Origin: an uncultured Bacteroides sp.
GTDB taxonomy: Bacteria; Bacteroidota; Bacteroidia; Bacteroidales; Bacteroidaceae
NCBI GenBank assembly: GCA_937890825.1
Contig: CALADS010000022.1
Location: 40,613-104,612 of the forward strand
DNA length: 64,000 nt
Direction: 5' to 3'
Shown here one piece after another: positions 23,941-31,799 of the stretch (the stretch's first letter is position 1; each line of letters begins with the position of its first letter). The notes under the pieces are model-generated. The model was not told where the DNA came from. It searched no databases and saw only the letters and a program-made list of their open reading frames with translations. The position numbers were made by a program, and so were the translations under genes.

Positions 23941-24040
23941 GTAAATCGCTTCTTGTTTAATTTCTTTTTTTATGGTCTAATAGAGTGGGCAAAGTTATGA
24001 AAAAATAGTCTATTTAGAAGGTTTTTCGGAGAGAAACTGC

Positions 24041-24048
24041 TACTTTTG
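24041..24048 (+). promoter_or_regulatory. uvrA promoter -7 element
   Basis: TACTTTTG, an exact TAnnTTTG match, 22 bp before the preferred uvrA ATG at 24071. The -33 element is weak. Confidence 0.5.
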
Positions 24049-24070
24049 CATGAATTAAGTGGAAAATATC

Positions 24071-26926
24071 ATGCAAGAAGAGACGGAATATATCAACGTG
24101 TATGGCGCAAGGGTACACAACTTAAAAAATATTGATGCGGAGATTCCCAGAAACAGTCTGACGGTGATTACCGGGCTGAGCGGAAGCGGCAAGTCGTCGC
24201 TGGCTTTTGATACGCTGTTTGCCGAGGGGCAACGCCGCTACATAGAGACGTTTTCGGCGTATGCACGCAATTTTCTGGGCAACCTGGAACGACCGGACGT
24301 GGACAAGATTACGGGGCTGAGTCCGGTTATCTCGATAGAACAGAAGACTACCAACAAGAATCCGCGGTCGACCGTGGGCACTACTACCGAAATTTACGAC
24401 TATCTGCGTCTGCTGTATGCACGCGCTGGCGAGGCGTACTCGTATCTCACCGGAGAGAAGATGGTGAAGTATACCGAGGAACAGGTATTGGAGCTGATCC
24501 GGAAGGAGTATCTGGGGAAGCGGGTCTTTATTCTGGCTCCGCTGGTGAGGAACCGAAAGGGGCACTACAAGGAGCTGTTTGAGCAGGTGCGGAAGAAGGG
24601 GTATCTGCATGTGAGGGTGGACGGCGAAATACGGGAGGCGATGCCGGGTATGAAGCTGGACCGCTATAAGAATCACAGCATAGAGGTGGTAATCGATAAG
24701 CTGGCGGTGAGCGACAAGGATGAAGCGCGCCTGAAGGGCAGCGTGGCCACGGCCATGCGGCAGGGCGACGGGCTGCTGATGGTGCTGGAGGCGCAGACGG
24801 AACAGACGCGCTATTACAGCAAGCAGCTGATGTGTCCCACTACGGGACTGTCGTACCGGGAGCCGGCACCGCATAATTTCTCGTTCAACTCGCCGCAGGG
24901 GGCTTGCCCCAAGTGCAAGGGCCTGGGGGTGGTGAGCATGATTGACATCGACAAGGTGATTCCGGACCGCAGCCTGTCTATCCATGAGGGGGCCATCGTG
25001 CCGCTGGGAAAATATAAGAACAGTATGATATTCTGGCAGATGGAGGCTTTGCTGGAACGCTATGAGGAGTCGCTGAAGACGCCGGTGAATGCATTGCCGG
25101 AGGTGCTGATAGAGGAGATTCTCTATGGCTCGGACGAGCGTATCAAGATAAAGAGTTCGCTGATAGGTACTTCTTCGGATTATTTCGTGACGTTCGAAGG
25201 GGTGGTGAAGTATATCCAGATGCAGCAGGAGAAGGATGCGTCGGCCTCGGCGCAGAAGTGGGCGGAGCAGTTTGCCAAGACGGCGGTGTGCCCGGAATGT
25301 GGCGGGGCGAAGCTGAACAAGGAGGCGCTGTCGTTCCGCATTCATGACAAGAATATCTGTGAACTGGCCAATATGGACATCTCGGAGCTGTATGAATGGC
25401 TGAAGGGGGTGGATGCGTTTCTGAGTACGAAGCAGCGGATGATAGCGGAGGAAATCTTGAAGGAAATCCGTACAAGGCTGAAGTTTCTGCTGGATGTGGG
25501 ACTGGATTATCTGTCGCTGAACCGCAGTGCGGTGAGCTTGTCGGGCGGGGAGAGTCAGCGCATCCGGCTGGCTACGCAGATTGGCTCGCAGCTGGTGAAT
25601 GTGCTGTATATCCTGGATGAGCCGAGCATCGGGCTGCACCAGCGCGACAACGAGCGGCTGATTCATTCGCTGAAGGAGCTGCGCGACCTGGGCAACTCGG
25701 TTATCGTGGTGGAGCACGACCGGGATATGATGCTGGCGGCCGACTATGTGCTGGATATGGGACCGAAGGCGGGCAGGCTGGGAGGCGAGGTGGTATTTGC
25801 CGGTACGCCGGCGGAAATGCTGAAGACGCATACGCTGACGGCCAATTACCTGAACGGGGAGTGTGCGCTGGAGGTGCCGGAAAAGCGCCGGACGGGCAAC
25901 GGTCACAGCTTGTGGCTGAGGGGAGCCCGGGGCAACAACCTGAAAGGGGTGGATGTGGAGTTTCCGCTGGGCAGGCTGATTTGTGTGACGGGGGTGTCGG
26001 GCAGCGGAAAGTCGACGCTGATCAACGAGACGCTGCAGCCTATCTTGTCGCAGCGGTTCTACCGCTCGCTGCAGGAACCGCTGGCGTATGAGGCCATCGA
26101 GGGACTGGAGTATATAGATAAGGTGGTGAATGTGGACCAGTCGCCGCTGGGACGGACGCCGCGCTCGAACCCGGCTACGTATACGGGGGTGTTCTCGGAC
26201 ATCCGGAACTTATTCGTGGGATTGCCGGAGGCGAAGATGAGGGGCTACAAGCCGGGACGGTTCTCGTTCAATGTGAGTGGCGGACGCTGTGAGGCGTGCC
26301 AGGGCAACGGATACAAGACCATCGAGATGAACTTTCTGCCGGATGTGTATGTGCCGTGCGAGGTGTGTCACGGCAAACGCTATAACCGCGAAACGCTGGA
26401 GGTGCGCTACAAGGGGAAATCGATAGCGGATGTGCTGGACATGACCATCAACCGGGCGGTGGAGTTCTTTGAGAATGTGCCGCAGATTCTGAATAAAATC
26501 AAGGTGATACAGGAGGTGGGACTGGGATATATCAAGTTGGGGCAGTCGTCGACTACCTTGTCGGGCGGAGAGAGTCAGCGGGTGAAGCTGGCTACGGAAC
26601 TGTCGAAACGGGATACGGGCAAGACGCTCTACATCCTGGACGAACCGACCACCGGACTGCACTTTGAGGATATCCGAGTGCTGATGGGGGTGCTGAACAA
26701 GCTGGTGGACAAGGGAAATACGGTGGTGGTGATAGAGCATAACCTGGATGTCATCAAGATGGCCGACTATATCATCGATATGGGACCGGAAGGCGGAAAG
26801 GGGGGCGGACAACTGCTCTCGGCCGGTACGCCCGAAGAGGTGGCGAAAAGTGACAAGGGCTATACGCCGCGCTTCCTGCGGGAGGAACTGGAGAACAGTT
26901 ACCGGCTAAAACAATGTAAGAGGTAA
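24071..26926 (+). CDS. uvrA: Excinuclease ABC subunit A
   Basis: UvrA recognises bulky DNA lesions as a dimer and loads UvrB in nucleotide excision repair. This 951-residue protein has the normal tandem ABC ATPase layout: Walker A GLSGSGKSS near the start and GVSGSGKST in the second half, signature S-G-G-E-S-Q-R twice, Walker B L-D-E-P twice, and zinc-binding cysteine groups (C-P-K-C in the first half; C-E-A-C and C-E-V-C in the second). I chose the ATG at 24071 over the GTG at 24059. Bacteroidales often carry more than one UvrA, so this may be one of several. ybaK follows after 51 bp. Confidence 0.95.
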   Translation: MQEETEYINVYGARVHNLKNIDAEIPRNSLTVITGLSGSGKSSLAFDTLFAEGQRRYIETFSAYARNFLGNLERPDVDKITGLSPVISIEQKTTNKNPRSTVGTTTEIYDYLRLLYARAGEAYSYLTGEKMVKYTEEQVLELIRKEYLGKRVFILAPLVRNRKGHYKELFEQVRKKGYLHVRVDGEIREAMPGMKLDRYKNHSIEVVIDKLAVSDKDEARLKGSVATAMRQGDGLLMVLEAQTEQTRYYSKQLMCPTTGLSYREPAPHNFSFNSPQGACPKCKGLGVVSMIDIDKVIPDRSLSIHEGAIVPLGKYKNSMIFWQMEALLERYEESLKTPVNALPEVLIEEILYGSDERIKIKSSLIGTSSDYFVTFEGVVKYIQMQQEKDASASAQKWAEQFAKTAVCPECGGAKLNKEALSFRIHDKNICELANMDISELYEWLKGVDAFLSTKQRMIAEEILKEIRTRLKFLLDVGLDYLSLNRSAVSLSGGESQRIRLATQIGSQLVNVLYILDEPSIGLHQRDNERLIHSLKELRDLGNSVIVVEHDRDMMLAADYVLDMGPKAGRLGGEVVFAGTPAEMLKTHTLTANYLNGECALEVPEKRRTGNGHSLWLRGARGNNLKGVDVEFPLGRLICVTGVSGSGKSTLINETLQPILSQRFYRSLQEPLAYEAIEGLEYIDKVVNVDQSPLGRTPRSNPATYTGVFSDIRNLFVGLPEAKMRGYKPGRFSFNVSGGRCEACQGNGYKTIEMNFLPDVYVPCEVCHGKRYNRETLEVRYKGKSIADVLDMTINRAVEFFENVPQILNKIKVIQEVGLGYIKLGQSSTTLSGGESQRVKLATELSKRDTGKTLYILDEPTTGLHFEDIRVLMGVLNKLVDKGNTVVVIEHNLDVIKMADYIIDMGPEGGKGGGQLLSAGTPEEVAKSDKGYTPRFLREELENSYRLKQCKR

Positions 26927-26977
26927 ATAAAACAGTTTCTGAAAAATTTCAGAATAGAATAACAGGATGTACTGGTT

Positions 26978-27460
26978 ATGAAGAAGATTAACAAGACGAA
27001 TGTAGCCCGACTGCTGGACAAGGCGAAGGTGGACTACGAACTGATACCTTACGAGGTGGATGAACAGGACCTCAGCGCGGTGCATGTGGCAGCCAGCCTG
27101 GGGGAGAACATAGAGTGTGTGTTTAAAACGCTGGTGCTGCACGGTGACAAGAACGGGTATTTTGTCTGTGTGATACCCGGCGAGCACGAGGTGGACCTGA
27201 AAATGGCGGCCAAGGTGTCGGGCAACAAGAAATGTGACCTGATTCCGATGAAGGAGCTGCTGCCGCTGACGGGATATATACGAGGGGGCTGTTCGCCCAT
27301 CGGCATGAAGAAGGCGTTTCCTACGTATATCCATCACACGTGTATGGATTTTCCGTTTATCTACATCAGTGCCGGGCAACGGGGACTGCAACTGAAGCTG
27401 GCACCGCAAGACCTGATACGGGAGGCGCATGCGGAAGTTTGTGCATTATTTATTGATTAA
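26978..27460 (+). CDS. ybaK: Cys-tRNA(Pro)/aminoacyl-tRNA deacylase YbaK
   Basis: A 160-residue protein of the YbaK/EbsC editing family, which clears Cys mischarged on tRNA-Pro. Family features: NVARLLDKAKVDYEL at the start, CVFKTLVLHGDKNGYFVCVIPG with the catalytic-region Lys, and G-Y-I-R-G-G-C-S-P-I-G-M-K-K near residue 100. Length is normal. It is in the same direction as uvrA with a short gap and may be co-transcribed; no functional link between the two is evident. Confidence 0.9.
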   Translation: MKKINKTNVARLLDKAKVDYELIPYEVDEQDLSAVHVAASLGENIECVFKTLVLHGDKNGYFVCVIPGEHEVDLKMAAKVSGNKKCDLIPMKELLPLTGYIRGGCSPIGMKKAFPTYIHHTCMDFPFIYISAGQRGLQLKLAPQDLIREAHAEVCALFID

Positions 27461-27482
27461 TTCGAAAAAATGGTTATATTTG
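27453..27482 (+). promoter_or_regulatory. Promoter of the peptide transporter gene
   Basis: TTG at 27453-27455, 19-bp spacer, TATATTTG at 27475-27482. About 84 bp of leader precede the ATG at 27567. Confidence 0.65.
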
Positions 27483-27566
27483 CACTAATTTAAATAAAGA
27501 AGCTGTCTGGAATTTATGCAGTTTCTTGAAGTGATATTATTAATTTTTTAATACCTTAATTTCTGT

Positions 27567-29249
27567 ATGTTTGACAATCAGCCTAAAGGGCTTTATGCAT
27601 TGGCACTGGCCAATACGGGAGAGCGGTTCGGCTATTATACCATGCTGGCCATTTTTACTTTATTCTTGCAAGCCAAGTTCGGCTTCAGTTCTGCTGTGAC
27701 TTCCAACATCTTTGGAGGATTCCTGGCATTCGTGTATTTTTTACCTATCCTGGGTGGGGTGCTGGCCGATAAGTTCGGCTACGGCAAGATGGTAACTTCG
27801 GGTATCATCATCATGTTCATCGGATATGTGTGTCTGGCCATCCCTACAGGGGGCGATACGCTGGGCATCGTGGCCATGTTTGGTGCGTTGTTTCTGATAG
27901 CACTGGGTACGGGCCTCTTTAAAGGTAACCTGCAGGTAATGGTGGGTAACCTCTATGATGACCCGAAATATGCCGATAAACGTGATACGGCTTTCAGCTT
28001 GTTCTACATGGCTATCAACATCGGTGCGCTGTTTGCCCCGACGGCTGCTTCGAAGATTACGGAGCATTTCATGGGAAAGGCTGGATTGAAGTATCAGGGG
28101 GATATCCCGGCACTCTGCCACGAGTACCTGAACAAAGGTACGGAGATGGCAGCTGACTCAATGGACAAACTGACACAGTTTGCTCAGGCTCAGGTGGCAC
28201 CGTTCGGTGGTAACCTGGAGGATTTTGCCCGGATGTACATCAACGAGCTGTCTAACTCTTATCACTATGGATTTGCGGTGGCTTGTATCTCGCTGGTGGT
28301 GTCTATGGCCATCTATCAGGCATTCAAGGGTACCTTCAAGCACGCGGATGTGAATACGAAGCAGGCAGCGGCTACCAACAAGGAAACGGTAGTTGAACTG
28401 ACTCCGGAACAGACCAAGCAACGCATCACGGCACTGGTGCTGGTGTTTGCTGTGGTTATCTTCTTCTGGATGGCTTTCCACCAGAATGGATTGACACTGA
28501 CTTTCTTTGCACGTGACTATACGGCTCATGCGGCCGACGGTGCGCTGGGTATGGGCTTCAATGTGATTAACCTGGTGGCTATCATCATCCTGGTGTACAG
28601 CTTGTTCTCTCTGTTCCAGTCGAAGGTGCTGAAATCTCGCCTGATAGCAGGGGCGGCAGGTGCTCTGGCAGTGGTATTCCTGGGTTATCAGTATATGGCC
28701 AACGGAAGCACCAGCATCGAACTGCTGCCGCAGATGTTCCAGCAGTTTAACCCGTTCTTCGTAGTAGCGCTGACACCGGTATCGCTGGCTGTGTTTGGTG
28801 CACTGGCCAGCCGTGGCAAGGAACCGTCTGCTCCGCGTAAGATCGGTATCGGTATGTTGATTGCTGCTATCGGCTTCGGTATCATGGCGGCTTTCTCTTT
28901 CGGTCTGCCTACTCCGAATCCCGAAGGTGCTACCATCGTGAGCAATGACTTGCTGGTATCTCCGTGGGTGCTGATCAATACGTACCTGGTGTTGACATTT
29001 GCCGAGTTGTTCTTGTCGCCGATGGGTATCTCGTTCGTATCGAAGGTGGCTCCTCCGAAGTACAAGGGCTTGATGATGGGTCTGTGGTTTGGTGCTACGG
29101 CCATCGGTAACTACCTGGTGTCTATCATCGGTATGTTGTGGGGACAGATGAATCTGTGGGCTTTGTGGTCTATCCTGATTGTGCTCTGTCTGGTATCGGC
29201 TGTGTTCATCTTCTCGATGATGAAGCGCCTAGAGAGTGCAACGAAGTAA
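27567..29249 (+). CDS. POT/PTR-family peptide:proton symporter
   Basis: A 560-residue inner-membrane transporter with about 14 hydrophobic helices, of the POT (PTR2) family that imports di- and tripeptides with protons. The family motif ExxER in helix 1 appears as N16-T-G-E19-R20-F-G-Y-Y, with Asn in place of the first Glu. The PTR2 signature region GTGLFKGNLQVMVGNLYDD and F-S-L-F-Y-M-A-I-N-I-G-A follow. A soluble stretch around residues 175-230 interrupts the usual helix packing between the halves. It has its own promoter and stands alone in its transcription unit. Confidence 0.9.
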   Translation: MFDNQPKGLYALALANTGERFGYYTMLAIFTLFLQAKFGFSSAVTSNIFGGFLAFVYFLPILGGVLADKFGYGKMVTSGIIIMFIGYVCLAIPTGGDTLGIVAMFGALFLIALGTGLFKGNLQVMVGNLYDDPKYADKRDTAFSLFYMAINIGALFAPTAASKITEHFMGKAGLKYQGDIPALCHEYLNKGTEMAADSMDKLTQFAQAQVAPFGGNLEDFARMYINELSNSYHYGFAVACISLVVSMAIYQAFKGTFKHADVNTKQAAATNKETVVELTPEQTKQRITALVLVFAVVIFFWMAFHQNGLTLTFFARDYTAHAADGALGMGFNVINLVAIIILVYSLFSLFQSKVLKSRLIAGAAGALAVVFLGYQYMANGSTSIELLPQMFQQFNPFFVVALTPVSLAVFGALASRGKEPSAPRKIGIGMLIAAIGFGIMAAFSFGLPTPNPEGATIVSNDLLVSPWVLINTYLVLTFAELFLSPMGISFVSKVAPPKYKGLMMGLWFGATAIGNYLVSIIGMLWGQMNLWALWSILIVLCLVSAVFIFSMMKRLESATK

Positions 29250-29366
29250 AAAGGCAACCGCCTCGATTTTTCTTATAAATGTATATTAGAACGCGGGTTA
29301 AGCGGATGGGCAGACGGGATAAGGGTCTGCTGTCCGTTTAGCCTGCGTTTGCTTATGGATGGATGT

Positions 29367-29987
29367 ATGCTGCAAATAGATAATGCCTGTATCGCTTTCG
29401 ACGGGAACCCGCTGTTCTCGCATTTCTGCCTGCATCTGCACCGGGGAGAGGTGGCCAGCATCTCAGGACCGTCGGGGTGTGGGAAGTCGTCGCTGCTGAA
29501 TGCCGTGCTGGGTTTTCTTCCGCTGCAGGAGGGAACGATTACGGTGAACGGCATACGGCTGGGTACGGATACCGTGGACCAGATAAGACGGTATATGGCC
29601 TGGATTCCGCAGGAACTGGCACTGCCGCACGAATGGGTGAAGGAAATGGTGGAGATGCCGTTTATGCTGAAGGCCAACCGCCATGTGCCTTTCTCGGAGC
29701 AGCGGCTGTTTGCTTGTTTCGAGGCGCTGGGACTGGAGAAGGAGCTGTATGGAAAGCGGGTGAACCAGGTGTCCGGCGGACAGCGGCAGCGTATCATGAT
29801 AGCGGTGGCGGCGCTGCTGGACAAGCCGCTGATAGTGGCTGATGAACCGACTTCGGCGCTGGATGCGGAGTCGGCCGAACGGGTGCTGGCTTTCTGCCGG
29901 ATGCAGGCGGCGCAGGGGAAGGCGGTACTGGCGGTGTCGCACGACGAGACGTTTGCGGCCGGGTGTAATTGGCAAATACGTATGTGA
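29367..29987 (+). CDS. fetA: ABC transporter ATP-binding protein (FetA/YbbL-like)
   Basis: A 206-residue ABC ATPase: Walker A GPSGCGKSS, Q-loop at IPQELALP, signature VSGGQRQR, Walker B LIVADEPTSALD and the H-loop His in VSHDE. The next gene, 4 bp downstream, is a FetB-type permease, so together they make a FetAB-like exporter, linked in E. coli to iron export and oxidative-stress resistance. I favour the ATG at 29367; the ATG at 29355 would add four residues (MDGC). Confidence 0.85.
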   Translation: MLQIDNACIAFDGNPLFSHFCLHLHRGEVASISGPSGCGKSSLLNAVLGFLPLQEGTITVNGIRLGTDTVDQIRRYMAWIPQELALPHEWVKEMVEMPFMLKANRHVPFSEQRLFACFEALGLEKELYGKRVNQVSGGQRQRIMIAVAALLDKPLIVADEPTSALDAESAERVLAFCRMQAAQGKAVLAVSHDETFAAGCNWQIRM

Positions 29988-29991
29988 GGGT

Positions 29992-30786
29992 ATGGAAAGT
30001 ATTGATTTGTCTTATGGAAGTTTGGCCGTGGGCCTGCTGTTGCTGCTGATTCCGCTGTTTTATATCTGGAAGTTTAAAACGGGGTTGCTGGGTGCTACGC
30101 TGGTGGGAACGGGCCGGATGATTGTGCAGTTGTCGCTCATCGGGGTTTACTTGAAGTATTTGTTTTTGTGGGATAATCCCTGGATCAATCTGCTATGGGG
30201 ACTGGTGATGGTGCTGGTGGCTTCGCAGACGGCTCTGGCACGTACAGGGCTGAAGCGGAGGGTGCTGTGGATGCCGGTTACCATTGGTTTCCTGTGTAGC
30301 GTGGTGTGCGTGGGGATGTATTTTATCTGCATCGTGCTGCGGCCGGACAATATGCTGAGTGCGCGCTACTTTATTCCAATCTTTGGTATTCTGATGGGGA
30401 ACATGCTGTCGAGCAATGTGATAGCGCTGAATACGTATTATAGTGGTCTGAAACGGGAGGAGCAATTGTACCGCTACCTGCTGGGCAACGGGGCTACGCG
30501 TACGGAAGCTCAGTCGCCGTTTATCCGACAGGCTATCATCAAGTCGTTCAGTCCGCTGATAGCGAATATCTCGGTGATGGGGCTGGTGGCTTTTCCGGGC
30601 ACCATGAGTGGGCAGATTCTGGGGGGGAGCAGTCCGAATGTGGCTATCAAGTATCAGATGATGATCATGGTGATTACGTTTGCTGCGTCGATGCTGTCGC
30701 TGATGATTACTGTTTCGCTGGCTTCGCGCCGCTCTTTTGATGCATATGGTAAGTTGTTGCCGGTATGGAGTGAGAGGGGGGATTGA
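29992..30786 (+). CDS. fetB: ABC transporter permease (FetB/YbbM-like)
   Basis: A 264-residue membrane protein with about seven hydrophobic segments, of the FetB/UPF0014 family. Characteristic stretches are GTGRMIVQLSLIGVYLKYLF, PIFGILMGNMLSSNVIALN and MGLVAFPGTMSGQILGGSSP. The start at 29992 (MESIDLSYGS) is preferred because the frame upstream of it lies inside the ATPase gene and encodes an arginine-rich stretch with no family similarity. It pairs with the FetA-like ATPase. The non-coding repeat region begins right after its stop. Confidence 0.85.
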   Translation: MESIDLSYGSLAVGLLLLLIPLFYIWKFKTGLLGATLVGTGRMIVQLSLIGVYLKYLFLWDNPWINLLWGLVMVLVASQTALARTGLKRRVLWMPVTIGFLCSVVCVGMYFICIVLRPDNMLSARYFIPIFGILMGNMLSSNVIALNTYYSGLKREEQLYRYLLGNGATRTEAQSPFIRQAIIKSFSPLIANISVMGLVAFPGTMSGQILGGSSPNVAIKYQMMIMVITFAASMLSLMITVSLASRRSFDAYGKLLPVWSERGD

Positions 30787-30828
30787 CTTTTTACCAAAAA
30801 GTCTTTCTGAAAAATGTTTTTTTTCCTC

Positions 30829-30945
30829 AACTCCTCCTTTAACTCCTTTTTTAATTATTTTTTATTAACTTCTCTAACTCTCTCTTAACTCTCTCTTAAC
30901 TCCTCCTAACTCCCTCTAACTCCTTCACTAACTCCTTAATAAAGT
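30829..30945 (+). repeat. Pyrimidine-rich imperfect short repeats (TAACTC units)
   Basis: About eight imperfect units of TAACTC followed by 4-6 pyrimidines, period about 10-11 bp, interrupted by an A/T block. It lies downstream of fetB and just before the large inverted repeat. No gene or open frame of interest is seen. Confidence 0.6.
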
Positions 30946-31119
30946 TACTGTTCTTTTTTCTTTTGCATCGCCAAAAGAAAAAGAACCAAAAAAGAAAAGC
31001 GACCGTCTGCACTTCCGGGGCTGCTGCATCGCCGTTATTCGCAGACGGGGCTATAACTCGCTTCGCTCAGACAGTCGCCCCTTCCCTGCGCCTAACGGTG
31101 ATTCCGCTTACGCCCCTAC

Positions 31120-31229
31120 AGTGATGCCGGCATTTGTCGGCTGTACTACTACTCATCCTTGTTATGAAAGGGTTGTACAAGGGGGAATGAATAGTATTTC
31201 GTCAATTACTTGTGTTTCTGTTTGTGATT
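31120..31229 (+). repeat. 110-bp exact direct repeat, first copy
   Basis: Identical to 31263-31372 (offset 143). It lies in the central part of the large inverted repeat, starting AGTGATGCCGGCATTTGTCG. Confidence 0.9.
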
Positions 31230-31262
31230 TCGTTTTCACTTCTGCATTTCTTCTTTCTCTGT

Positions 31263-31372
31263 AGTGATGCCGGCATTTGTCGGCTGTACTACTACTCATC
31301 CTTGTTATGAAAGGGTTGTACAAGGGGGAATGAATAGTATTTCGTCAATTACTTGTGTTTCTGTTTGTGATT
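31263..31372 (+). repeat. 110-bp exact direct repeat, second copy
   Basis: Identical to 31120-31229; the two copies are separated by a 33-bp pyrimidine-rich spacer. Confidence 0.9.
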
Positions 31373-31689
31373 CCGGCAAGGAGTAGTTTTGTGAAGGAAA
31401 TTGTAGTAATGAAAGAATAAATCTGATGAAGCAAGGTTATAAAGCAGGGTATATGAAGCAATAAAACAAAAGTAACGAGCGAAGCGATGTTGCGTGAAAT
31501 GAGCCTTGCCGGAGGGGCTACTTCATCCCCGTTAGGCGCAGGTAAGGGGCGACTGTCTGAGCGAAGCGAGTTATAGCCCCGTCTGCGAATAGCGGGGATG
31601 AAGTAGCCCCGCAGGCTCCAGCTCTTGACTTTTTCTTTTTTGGTTCTTTTTCTTTTGTGTCAAGACAAAAGAAAAAAGAATAACCCTTT

Positions 31690-31770
31690 TGCAAAGAAAA
31701 ACAAAGAAAACAAAGAAAAACAAAGAAGAAGAAGAAAGAAAAAGAAAGAAAAGAAAAAACGCCTTTTACT
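31690..31770 (+). repeat. A-rich purine tract of CAAAGAAAA-type units
   Basis: A run of imperfect CAAAGAAAA and GAAGAAGAA units directly after the inverted repeat and before the tamB 3' end. Read on the minus strand it is a long pyrimidine run downstream of tamB and could act in termination. Open frames here are low-complexity artefacts. Confidence 0.5.
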
Positions 31771-31799
31771 TTCTTTTGGCGAAACAAAAGAACCCCCCA

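Larger units (their letters stand above)
30951..31680. repeat. Large imperfect inverted repeat, arms about 165 bp
   Basis: The left arm (about 30951-31118) matches the reverse complement of the right arm (about 31513-31680). Shared stretches include AAAAGAAAAAGAACC, GCAGACGGGGCTATAACTCG and CTTCGCTCAGACAGTCGCCC. Each arm also carries a small CTTTTG/CAAAAG hairpin near its outer end. The central 390 bp hold a 110-bp direct repeat. No convincing coding frame lies inside. It resembles a Bacteroides intergenic repeat element or a non-autonomous mobile element; which is not known. Confidence 0.75.

Noticed and set aside
24122..25906. 594-residue open frame on the minus strand
   Set aside because: Fully opposite uvrA, His/Arg/Leu-rich without recognisable domains; an effect of third-position GC bias.
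29842..29991. Upstream extension of the FetB-like frame
   Set aside because: It lies inside the ATPase gene and gives an Arg-rich stretch unlike any permease; the start at 29992 fits the family.
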